Source of the DNA: Candidatus Aquidulcis sp.
GTDB taxonomy: Bacteria; Chloroflexota; Anaerolineae; Anaerolineales; UBA4823
Reading direction: 5' to 3'
Assembly (NCBI GenBank): GCA_020723385.1
Contig: DYIZ01000013.1
Coordinates: 1 to 64,000 of the forward strand
DNA: 64,000 nucleotides
The notes under the pieces: generated by a model
Databases searched by the model: none
Seen by the model: the letters and a program-made list of their open reading frames with translations, nothing else
What the model was told of the DNA's origin: nothing
Position numbers and translations under genes: made by a program
In this document: positions 56,401 through 64,000 of the stretch, piece after piece
Layout: each line of letters begins with the position of its first letter
Position numbering within the stretch: the stretch's first letter is position 1

Positions 56401-57753
56401 CTCGCGAACAACGAACCGCTCTTCGGGACGATCTACTCGATCCACTGTGAAATCTTTGGTGAGATCGCCTGGCCCCTGGGAATTGAGAATGTAAGCCGGT
56501 TTCCGGCTCTTCACAATTGTCCAAACGACATCGTCGGCATAAACTTTATCTTTCGCTACAGTTTGAACAAATTTTTCACCGGCTTCGATGGGCGGCAATA
56601 CAAAATCATTTCGTTGTTGAATAAACTCATAAAAAACGACTAGGTCTGCACCCAGCACATTTTTGGCGGTTTCGACAATATCCTTGAGAATGTCCCGCAC
56701 CGTGATGGGCGTAGCCGGCTTGGTGAGCAGCGTCGAGCCGACTTCGTGCAGCCGCTTGAGCGCCTCGGCCCGGCGGGTGATCTGCTGGTACAGGCGGGCG
56801 TTGTCAATCGCCACCGCGGCCTGGTTGGCGAACACCCGGATGGTGTCTTTTTCCTCCTCGCTGAACTGGTGCGGGGTGCGGAAATTGACATACAGGATTC
56901 CCAAGACACGCTCGGTCACCTTGAGGGAAATCCCCATGAATGCTTTGATATCCTCTCGCTTGATAAATGGGCTTTCCAACATCGCAGGGTCTTCAGCCTG
57001 GATGTCACCACGCACCACTTCTAGCTCCCGTTTGACATAAACGGCCATCCCACCCTCACGGCGCGGTTTTTCGTTGAGATGCAGCGATGTATTCAACCCA
57101 AAAGCAGCCACGCTCTTTTGATCGTAAAATTCCTCGTTCTCGGGATCGTAAGGATACACCACCGCACAGTCAGCGCCGGTCACATCGCAAGCGCCCTTGA
57201 CCACTTGTTCCAGCACCTGCATCGGGGAACCAGAAGCCAACTGCTCGAACACCTCCCCCGTCTCGATCAACCGCCGCAGCGTCTTGCGCCGCTTTTCCGC
57301 CTCGAGTGTCAAACCCACCTGGGCGGAATAACTGCTCAACAATTGCCGCTCCAGCTCCGTAAACTCTTTGACCACAAACGAATAAATGCATACGACACCA
57401 ATCACCGTATCGCCCACTTTGATCGGGAGAATGAGCGCAGAACGCCAGCCCTGTTCCTTGGCAAAATCCTTGTATTTCCACAGCGGGTCGGTCAGAATAT
57501 CATGAACAATTACCATTTTGCCCGTCTGAAACGCCTGTCCGGTTACAGTTGGCGTGTCAAAACCCAGGAAGGCCGTTTCAATGTATGACTTTGGCAAACC
57601 GATCGCAGCCTTAATGCGAAGTGTGTGCGCGGTTTCATCCGGGACCCACACGCTGATGGGCAAATTGAGCACCCGATTGATCGATTCGACCATCGTTTGG
57701 AAAATATCTATCGGCTCGGTGGTTTTTCCGTTCTGCAATTGTTCGAGACCCAT
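53485..57753 (-). CDS. multi-GAF sensor histidine kinase
   Basis: ~1420 aa; repeated GAF units; LQHRINNTLNIIPPNLYRLRE and HATPase VQDTGPGIPPSIRQRLFVKPVSSKEQGMGSGLGLWLS; start at 57753 with GGAGG RBS. Confidence 0.88.
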   Translation of the reverse strand: MGLEQLQNGKTTEPIDIFQTMVESINRVLNLPISVWVPDETAHTLRIKAAIGLPKSYIETAFLGFDTPTVTGQAFQTGKMVIVHDILTDPLWKYKDFAKEQGWRSALILPIKVGDTVIGVVCIYSFVVKEFTELERQLLSSYSAQVGLTLEAEKRRKTLRRLIETGEVFEQLASGSPMQVLEQVVKGACDVTGADCAVVYPYDPENEEFYDQKSVAAFGLNTSLHLNEKPRREGGMAVYVKRELEVVRGDIQAEDPAMLESPFIKREDIKAFMGISLKVTERVLGILYVNFRTPHQFSEEEKDTIRVFANQAAVAIDNARLYQQITRRAEALKRLHEVGSTLLTKPATPITVRDILKDIVETAKNVLGADLVVFYEFIQQRNDFVLPPIEAGEKFVQTVAKDKVYADDVVWTIVKSRKPAYILNSQGPGDLTKDFTVDRVDRPEERFVVREKVRSSSAIPLIVGTELVGILFANFRTPQTFLSSQRELIELFASQAAVAIHNKRLFEQRQTLQKISRNIASILDKDVLLQTILAQSLEMLGCEVGSIALLNKTTNELEFQYAIGKAKGASIKVGEGLMGGAAAKRELICANDVTVDDRYRKDVESTLAELDVPLLVGNELVGVLNAESAQKEAFNDDAQELAMILANQAAIALRNARLYEVTRAVNEVGLELTQGIRLREHEILELIHNKASQLMDTRNMYIALYDETTDTVRFGLAFVDGRKIEIAQEKGWQPRKAGSGKTEEIIRTKRSLFHATQAEGMAWYAQPGHGEYIGQPLASWLGVPMLVADKVVGVVATYHPTNDYVYSEDDKIILQALANQAAIALDNSRLFYARNQKLEALVKFSSEVTQGLRLTEEQVLDLIHQHASDLMDTSNMYIALYDEATDYVRFGLVYLNGRQADIVSTKAYQPRKAGQGRTEEIIRTKEPILHSTQAEGRAWYDKKGHKEYTGAISASWLGVPMMLGEKVLGVVAAYHPTQDYVFSGDDQEILQAMANQAAVALDNAFMVRDMTHVNQRLEALIDFNRAVNSNIQLSEAELLSLIRDQATKLMDTSNMYIALYDELSDTVRFALVYANDQPKYLPSRVSGKGRTEYIIETKKPIFFSTRKEIEDWFAEPGHSTEREDIKASWMAVPMLKGGQVVGVIGIDHPTIENRFRQQDLEILEDIAKAAVIALENVRLYNETKQLQQEIIANKQLGVLGTATAALQHRINNTLNIIPPNLYRLRERVDTSDATIQECLDIVERNVRYTSQLITRIQEPLQNAEIGDVDINAVLDEIVSQVQKAWKDDTTHPFVTTVKKLDERITVIRAPIGQISEVINNLVDNAYRAMKAGGGTLTVTSELVDNLIRIHVQDTGPGIPPSIRQRLFVKPVSSKEQGMGSGLGLWLSRLILQSLGGDITIETTGMTGTVMLVTIPIRGGGIS

Positions 57754-57754
57754 T

Positions 57755-59122
57755 TCAATTCCTCCCGGCGCTGTGAACTGCCCGCCAGTGAAAATCATCC
57801 ACCAATGATTGGTGGTAATCGTTCTCCCGAAAAGCCAGCCCTCGCCGGTCCAGCTCCACTCGGGTGATCAAATGGGGCATTCCCCATTCCTTTTCCAGAT
57901 AAGCAATCTGACAACCGGTCAGCGTTTGCCCCTGGTTCTTATGCAATAATCGCTGGAAACACCGCTGGCCGCGCGCCAACGTTTTCGAAAATCGCTCGGT
58001 CTCGGCTGTGAAGTAAGCCAGCAAGCGCGCTTTCACCCAGGGGTCACAACAAACCGAGGAAACATTTTGCGAGACGCAATCCAACATGACCGGCAAAAAA
58101 TTGGGAGATTGGATTCCAAGCAAAAGCTGCCGCGTGATCACCCCGCGGATCAGCATTTTGATGATGCGCTGCCGCCCATCCTTGCCCGGAGGGGGCGCGC
58201 CGTCAGCCACCAGGCAGTACAGGCCCTTGAGATAGTCCGCTATGACCCGCTCGCTGGCTGCGGCCAGCGCCGCCGGAAGATCGTCTGCCCGGACGAAAGC
58301 GCGGATGCTCTCGATAATGGGCTGGTACAGATCGGTATCGAAGACGGAGGGCGCGTTTTGCAGGATCATCGCCACCCGCTCGGAGCCGATCACCGTCTCG
58401 GTGAAGGGATCGTTCATCGGGAGGAAGCTCCGCCGGTCGGGGCCAAGCTCCCGGCAGATGAACAGCGAATTGGAGAACTCCACGAACCGCCCGCATTTGC
58501 ATCCAGGGCGGCAATCCGCCCCACAGGCTCGCTCCCGCCCCCGGTCGTAGAAAAGCTCCGTGTTGGGGCCGCACTTCCGGGGAGGGGCGCTCCCCTCGAT
58601 GCCGTTACCCTGGATCCAGTAATTGCTCTCGGCCCCCAGCCCAACGACCCGCTCTTCGGGTACGCCCACTTCCAGCCAAGCCCGCCGGGCCAGGTCATCC
58701 TCGGGCATAGGATTCCCCATCACATCGCCGCCCTTGAAATACGATACCCAGATGCGTTCCCGGTTTACCCCCAACACCATCGTCGCCAGCCGCCACATCC
58801 GGCGGATCGTCTCGGTTTTGCCGTTCGGCCCGAACTCGAACGCCCCCGGCATCTCGAACAGGCTGAGATGTACATCATCCGACCCAACTTTGTCGAGATC
58901 GAAATGGCGAAAACACTCTTGAACCAACACATATTGGTTACCATCCCGGCGAGGCGATTGGGACAAGGAGGTTTCCACCTGCACCAGACCGGCGCTCATC
59001 ACGAACGACATTGGGATGGATGCATCCAGCAACGGGGCGCGGGGCAACTGCTGGTACCCCAGCCCCTCGTAATATTTGACAAAACGCTGGCGGATCACAT
59101 TCGAATCCATGCGGCCTTTCAC
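57755..59122 (-). CDS. stand-alone alanyl-tRNA synthetase catalytic-core-like protein
   Basis: 455 aa; IRQRFVKYYEGLGYQQLPRAPLL...FVMSAGLVQVE...LSLFEMPGAFEFG...ESNYWIQGNGIEGSAPPRKCGPNTELFYDRG parallels AlaRS class II motifs; no obvious editing or C-Ala domain. Confidence 0.75.
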   Translation of the reverse strand: MKGRMDSNVIRQRFVKYYEGLGYQQLPRAPLLDASIPMSFVMSAGLVQVETSLSQSPRRDGNQYVLVQECFRHFDLDKVGSDDVHLSLFEMPGAFEFGPNGKTETIRRMWRLATMVLGVNRERIWVSYFKGGDVMGNPMPEDDLARRAWLEVGVPEERVVGLGAESNYWIQGNGIEGSAPPRKCGPNTELFYDRGRERACGADCRPGCKCGRFVEFSNSLFICRELGPDRRSFLPMNDPFTETVIGSERVAMILQNAPSVFDTDLYQPIIESIRAFVRADDLPAALAAASERVIADYLKGLYCLVADGAPPPGKDGRQRIIKMLIRGVITRQLLLGIQSPNFLPVMLDCVSQNVSSVCCDPWVKARLLAYFTAETERFSKTLARGQRCFQRLLHKNQGQTLTGCQIAYLEKEWGMPHLITRVELDRRGLAFRENDYHQSLVDDFHWRAVHSAGRN

Positions 59123-59134
59123 CCCAAAAACGAA

Positions 59135-59282
59135 GAGCCTGCCCGGATTGCAGGCTTTGGCCTGCCTGCTTCAGCGGACTGAAGTCCGCAATCCAGAGAT
59201 TTACAATTACGAGCCTGCCCGGATTGCAGGCTTTAGCCTGCTTGCCTCAGCGGACTGAAGTCCGCAATCCAGAGGTTTACAG
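59135..59282. repeat. two tandem ~72-bp palindrome-containing repeats (76-bp period)
   Basis: GAGCCTGCCCGGATTGCAGGCTTTRGCCTGC...CAGCGGACTGAAGTCCGCAATCCAGAG at 59135 and 59211. Confidence 0.9.
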
Positions 59283-59487
59283 TCAAGTATTGAAAGCGTA
59301 CCTGCTCACCTTTAGTGTACAGCAACCTTCGACCTTTTGCAATAGATTTTCGGTACTCGAAAATGATAGGCGCATCCTTTCATCCGAAAATTTAAGCATG
59401 TTGTCGGTTTCACTTCACCCCCCGCGTGCTATAATCCGACCATACTGGTTATATTCGCCCTATCCCCGACTGCGCCGCATCTTACCC

Positions 59488-62400
59488 ATGTCCTTTGTCC
59501 ACCTCCACGTTCACTCCGAATATTCTCTGCTCGACGGCTTCAGCAACATCAAGAAGCTGGTAGCCCGCGCCAAAGCGCTGGGGATGCCCGCCTTGGGCCT
59601 CACCGATCACGGTACGATGTTTGGCGTGATTGATTTCTACAACGCGGCCATGTCTGCCGGGATCAAGCCGATCATTGGCATCGAGGCCTACCTGGCTTCC
59701 CGTACCATGAAGGAGCGCAACCCCCAGGAGGACAAGAAATCCACCCACATCCTGCTCCTGGCCGAAAACCAGACCGGATACCATAATCTGTTACAGCTTG
59801 CCAGCGCGGCGCAGCTCGAAGGATTCTATTACTACCCACGTGTTGACCATGAACGGCTCGCCCAATTCTCTGAAGGGCTGATCTGCTCATCGGGCTGCAT
59901 GTCTGCCGAGGTGCCGCGTCTCATTCAGCAGGGCAACATGGACGGGGCGCGCAAGACCCTCGATTGGTACTACGAAACCTTTGGGAAAGATAATTTCTTC
60001 CTCGAGTTGCAATCCCATGACATCCCCGAGCTGGAGCAGATCAACAAGAGTTTGCTCGACCTGGGGAGGCGCTACGACGCCCGCTTCATCGCCACCAACG
60101 ACGTTCACTACATCAACCGGGAGGATGCCCGCCTGCAGGACATCCTGCTCGCCATTCAAACCGGCTGCGTGCTCTCCGATCCCAACCGGATGCGCATGAC
60201 CGACAACAGCTACTACCTGCGCACGGCGGAGGAAATGACCAGCTTGTTTGCCGGAGTGCCCGACGCGCTCAATAACACGCTGCTCATCGCCGAACGCTGC
60301 AACGTTGACCTGGGATTCAAGGGTTACCACCTGCCGAATTTCGACGTGCCCGAGGGCTGCACCCCCGAGAGCTATCTCCGGGAGTTGTGCGAGACCGGGT
60401 TACAGCGGCGTTTTGGCGCACGGGCCGGGGACGCGGTATACCGCCAGCGGCTCGAGTACGAATTGGGCATCATCCACACGATGGGTTTCGACACGTATTT
60501 CCTGATTGTGTGGGATTTGTGCCGCTACGCGCGCGAGCAGGGAATCTGGTACAACGCGCGTGGTTCAGCCGCCGGCTCGATCGTGGCCTACTGCCTCGAT
60601 ATTACCGTGGTGGACCCAATCGAACACGGTCTCATCTTCGAGCGGTTTCTCAACCCTGGGCGCATCTCCATGCCCGACATTGACCTGGACTTCCGTGACG
60701 ACCGCCGCGCCGATATGCTCGAATACACCGCCCACAAATACGGCGATGACAAAGTGGCGCAGATCATCACCTTTGGCACGCTCGGCGCACGCGCCGCTAT
60801 CCGCGATGTGGGCCGGGTGATGGACATCCCCCTGAGCGAGGTGGACAAAGCCGCCAAACTGATCCCCAACATCCCCGGCAAGCCGGTCAGCATCCAGGAT
60901 GCGCTCGAAGAAGTCCCCGAATTCAAAAAACTCTACGATTCCGAAGAATTCCTGCACGATCTGATTGACACCGCCAGCCAGATGGAAGGCGTGGTACGCA
61001 ATGCCGGCACGCACGCCGCCGGGGTGGTCATCACTGACAAACCGGTAGCCGAATATCTCCCCTTGCACCGTCCCACCGGGCAATCGGCCGAAGAATCGCC
61101 CATCAAAGCTGTGACTCAATTCGAGATGGGTATCCTCGACTCGCTGGGCTTGCTCAAAGTGGATTTCCTCGGGCTGGCGACGCTCACCATCATGGCAAGG
61201 GCCTGCGACCTGATCCGCCAGCGGCACGGCATCACCTTCGATCTCACCAACATCCCGGTGGATGATCCTGCAACCTACGAGCTGATGGGACGCGGCGATA
61301 CGGCTGGGGTATTCCAGGTCGAAGGCAACGGTATGCGCCGCTGGCTGGTGCAGATGAAGCCCAAAGAGCTGGCCAACGTCATCGCCATGGTGGCCCTATT
61401 CCGCCCCGGCCCGATGGATTTCATCCCCGGCTACATCCGCCGGATGCATGGCGAGGAAAAGGTAGATTACCGCCATCCGCTGCTGGAACCCATTTTCAAG
61501 GAGACTTACGGGTATCCGGTCTATCAGGAACAGTTGATGTTCGCGGCGATCAACCTGGCCGGGTATACCCCTTCGGAATCCGACGAGCTGCGCAAAGCCA
61601 TCTCGAAAAAACAAAAAGACAAGCTGCTGAAGCACCGCGAAAAATTCATCAAAGGCGCCAGGGAAAAGGATATTGCCGAGGACACCGCCGCAGCCATTTT
61701 CGATGATTGGGAAGAATTTGCGCGCTACGGATTCAATAAATGTTTGCCTGGCGACACCGAAGTGGTAGATTATGCCACCGGCCGGCTCGTCAGGATCGAG
61801 GATATTTATACGGGTAAAGCTCATCTCGGAAAGACCGTATCGTGTGATACCCAGGCGCTTCGCCTGCAAACCGGGCAGGTATCGAACGTTATGGAAAATG
61901 GCGTCAAACCGGTTTTTCGTCTGACAACGGCCCTTGGCCGTCGCATCGAGGCAACTGCAAATCATCCCTTTTACACATATAATGGCTGGGAAATTCTCGA
62001 TCACTTGCAAGCGGGTGATATGATCGCCACGCCACGCTGCATCCCGCTCAATGGACAGGCTGAATGGCCTGACCATGAAGTGATTGCTCTCGGGCATTTG
62101 TTGGCCGAAGGAAACTTATGCCATCCAAATTCCGTGTATTTTTACAGCCAGGATGATGACCAAGTGGCCGATTTTATCCATGCGGCCGAGCAATTCGACA
62201 ATGTTCACTGCACTTCAGCACTTTACAAAGGCACCTGGTCTGTCTATGCCAGTCGAGCAGATCGAAAGATCATCCCAGGTATCGTTCTGTGGGCACAAAG
62301 GATGGGGATTTGGGGTAAAAATGCCCGCCAAAAAGAAATCCCGGCGGCCGGTTTCGAACTTAATAACCGCCAAATTGGCCTGCTCATCAGCCGTATGTGG

Positions 62401-64000
62401 GAAGGCGATGGGCACATTGATGTCCCTGGGCGCAGTTTGTTCTATGCGACTGCATCGGAACGTATGGCGCGGCAACTACAGCATTTGCTTCTGCGGCTGG
62501 GAATCGTCAGCCGGCTGCGACAAGTGACTTTTCCCTACAAAGATGGTCGCACTGGCTATCAGCTTTTCATAACCAACAATAAAAATATCGTCGCCTTTGC
62601 ACAGCAGATTGGCTGCTATTTCATAAGCGATAAACGTAAACGTGCGCTTGATACGCTGACCCTGGCCGGGAATCTCGAAGTGGGTACCCGCGATATCGTA
62701 CCGCTTGCTGCAAAAGCGTTGATCCGCACCGCTAAGAAAAACCGCGGCGTCACCTGGCCAGAGATGAATGCTGCCTGTGGCGTTGCCCAACGCGAATTCT
62801 ACCCGGCGCACACAATCACCAAACGCGGCTATACACGCGAAACGGTTGGCCGCCTGGCAGCTTATTTCGATGATCCCGCCCTTCGCCGGTTGGCCGACAA
62901 CGATATCTATTGGGACGAAATCGTTGCGATTGAATACGTGGGCGAAAAACAGACTTATGATCTGGAAGTGGCCGATCTGCACAATTTCGTCGCCAACGAT
63001 ATTCTGGTTCATAACAGTCACGCAGCCGACTACGGCATCATCGCCGTTCAGACGGGCTACCTGAAATGCCATTACCCGGTCGAGTACATGACCGCCCTCA
63101 TGTCAGTGACCAAAAACGAGACCGAAAAGGTGGCCTGGTACGCCGCTGACTGCCGACGCATGGGGATTGACGTGATGCCGCCCGATGTCAACCACAGCGG
63201 GTGGGATTTCACCATCGAGGATTGCCCGGACGATAAAAAAGGCGGTTGCAAATCCGTGATCCGCTTTGGGCTTGGGGCAATCAAAAACGTCGGGCAGGGC
63301 GCGGTAGAGGTAGTCATTGCTACCCGCGAAAAGGGCGGCGCTTTCAAGGATGTCAACGATTTCGCCCGCCGGGTGGATTTACGCCAGGTGGGTAAACGCG
63401 CCCTCGAGAGCATGATTCGCGTGGGGGCGATGGATTCCTTCGGTTCCCGCCCATCCCTTTTGGCTGCGCTCGACACGATCATGTCGGTCAACGCCGCCAA
63501 TTTCCGCGCCGCGGAGGCCGGGCAGCTTTCCCTGTTTGGCGCGCACACCGGCGTGACCGATGAAGTCCACCTGCCCAAAGTCGTCACCGAAGTCAGCCGG
63601 CGCGAAATTCTCAATTGGGAGCGTGAGCTGATCGGCCTGTACGTTTCCGACCATCCGCTCAGCCCGGTGATGGATCTATTGAACCAGACGGTCTCGCACT
63701 TCGCCGGGCAGTTGGCCGACGCCAACCATGGCGAGCGGGTGCGCGTGGCGGGCCTGGTCACCCGGATGCGCAACCACCAGACCAAAACCGGCGCACAGAT
63801 GGCTTTTGTCACCATCGAAGACATCCAGGGCAATATCGAATTGGTGATCTTCCCGCGCACCTGGGAAAAAGTGCAGTCCATGATCGAATTCGACAAGATC
63901 ATCCTGGTGGACGGTAAAGTGGATAACGCCGAGGGCACCGACCCGAAGGTGCTGGTAGATGCGATCACGACCGAATTTAAAGTCACAACGTCGGTCGAAT
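59488..64000 (+). CDS. dnaE: DNA polymerase III subunit alpha with in-frame intein (3' truncated by window)
   Basis: MSFVHLHVHSEYSLLDGFSNIKKLVARAKALGMPALGLTDHGTMFG...PDIDLDFRDDRR...ALFRPGPMDFIPGYIRRMHG; open to the window end, so absent from the ORF track. Confidence 0.95.
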   Translation, partial: MSFVHLHVHSEYSLLDGFSNIKKLVARAKALGMPALGLTDHGTMFGVIDFYNAAMSAGIKPIIGIEAYLASRTMKERNPQEDKKSTHILLLAENQTGYHNLLQLASAAQLEGFYYYPRVDHERLAQFSEGLICSSGCMSAEVPRLIQQGNMDGARKTLDWYYETFGKDNFFLELQSHDIPELEQINKSLLDLGRRYDARFIATNDVHYINREDARLQDILLAIQTGCVLSDPNRMRMTDNSYYLRTAEEMTSLFAGVPDALNNTLLIAERCNVDLGFKGYHLPNFDVPEGCTPESYLRELCETGLQRRFGARAGDAVYRQRLEYELGIIHTMGFDTYFLIVWDLCRYAREQGIWYNARGSAAGSIVAYCLDITVVDPIEHGLIFERFLNPGRISMPDIDLDFRDDRRADMLEYTAHKYGDDKVAQIITFGTLGARAAIRDVGRVMDIPLSEVDKAAKLIPNIPGKPVSIQDALEEVPEFKKLYDSEEFLHDLIDTASQMEGVVRNAGTHAAGVVITDKPVAEYLPLHRPTGQSAEESPIKAVTQFEMGILDSLGLLKVDFLGLATLTIMARACDLIRQRHGITFDLTNIPVDDPATYELMGRGDTAGVFQVEGNGMRRWLVQMKPKELANVIAMVALFRPGPMDFIPGYIRRMHGEEKVDYRHPLLEPIFKETYGYPVYQEQLMFAAINLAGYTPSESDELRKAISKKQKDKLLKHREKFIKGAREKDIAEDTAAAIFDDWEEFARYGFNKCLPGDTEVVDYATGRLVRIEDIYTGKAHLGKTVSCDTQALRLQTGQVSNVMENGVKPVFRLTTALGRRIEATANHPFYTYNGWEILDHLQAGDMIATPRCIPLNGQAEWPDHEVIALGHLLAEGNLCHPNSVYFYSQDDDQVADFIHAAEQFDNVHCTSALYKGTWSVYASRADRKIIPGIVLWAQRMGIWGKNARQKEIPAAGFELNNRQIGLLISRMWEGDGHIDVPGRSLFYATASERMARQLQHLLLRLGIVSRLRQVTFPYKDGRTGYQLFITNNKNIVAFAQQIGCYFISDKRKRALDTLTLAGNLEVGTRDIVPLAAKALIRTAKKNRGVTWPEMNAACGVAQREFYPAHTITKRGYTRETVGRLAAYFDDPALRRLADNDIYWDEIVAIEYVGEKQTYDLEVADLHNFVANDILVHNSHAADYGIIAVQTGYLKCHYPVEYMTALMSVTKNETEKVAWYAADCRRMGIDVMPPDVNHSGWDFTIEDCPDDKKGGCKSVIRFGLGAIKNVGQGAVEVVIATREKGGAFKDVNDFARRVDLRQVGKRALESMIRVGAMDSFGSRPSLLAALDTIMSVNAANFRAAEAGQLSLFGAHTGVTDEVHLPKVVTEVSRREILNWERELIGLYVSDHPLSPVMDLLNQTVSHFAGQLADANHGERVRVAGLVTRMRNHQTKTGAQMAFVTIEDIQGNIELVIFPRTWEKVQSMIEFDKIILVDGKVDNAEGTDPKVLVDAITTEFKVTTSVE
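61741..63015 (+). mobile_element. DnaE intein with LAGLIDADG-type endonuclease domain
   Basis: YGFNK|CLPGDTEVVDYATG ... ATANHPFYTYNGWEILDHLQAGDMIATP ... LGHLLAEGNL/LLISRMWEGDGHID ... TYDLEVADLHNFVANDILVHN|SHAADYG; 425 aa in frame. Confidence 0.95.

Noticed and set aside
58067-59182. 371-aa ORF on + antisense to the AlaRS-like gene
   Set aside because: No motif; opposite frame carries class II aaRS-like motifs
59135-59282. Possible CRISPR array
   Set aside because: Only two ~72-bp copies with a 4-bp gap and internal palindromes; no spacers or cas genes
62084-62527. Separate 147-aa + ORF inside dnaE
   Set aside because: Out of frame with the intein; the dnaE/intein frame is continuous and carries the splicing and endonuclease motifs
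1-64000. tRNA or rRNA genes
   Set aside because: None recognised on reading; a tRNAscan-SE/Infernal run would be needed to exclude them

Overview
The window looks like chromosomal DNA from a GC-rich bacterium, probably Anaerolineae/Chloroflexota (inferred from gene content; no rRNA seen). Four blocks are visible. (1) 1-3.7 kb: small metabolic genes on + (DDAH-type amidinotransferase, DUF6125-like, histidine phosphatase, 4Fe-4S protein, bacterioferritin). (2) 3.7-37.1 kb: a beta-glucan/oligosaccharide locus, mostly on -, with GH1, GH3, GH26, a GH-A clan hydrolase, four GH94-type phosphorylases, a PIG-V-like glycosyltransferase, two ABC permeases, a tandem-duplicated solute-binding lipoprotein, a second SBP with no signal peptide, a LacI regulator with three GGGAGCGCTCCC-type operators, then an M20 peptidase, a DUF4352-like lipoprotein and a DUF4091-like glycosidase. 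Several genes carry palindromic repeats inside the reading frame. (3) 37.2-59.1 kb: a dense signalling cluster in two convergent halves: SPFH-like protein, unknown protein, S1-S1-REC-GAF-histidine kinase, REC-multiGAF-HK, REC-APH-like kinase, ATPase-winged helix, REC-CHAT protease, a second REC-APH-like kinase, two stand-alone RECs (one lacking the phospho-acceptor Asp), a multi-GAF HK and a stand-alone AlaRS-catalytic-core-like protein. This is the best candidate for an undescribed system. (4) 59.5-64 kb: dnaE running off the window and interrupted by a ~425-aa LAGLIDADG-type intein; the ORF track misses it because it has no stop in the window. Family calls come from motif recognition by eye; no database search was run.
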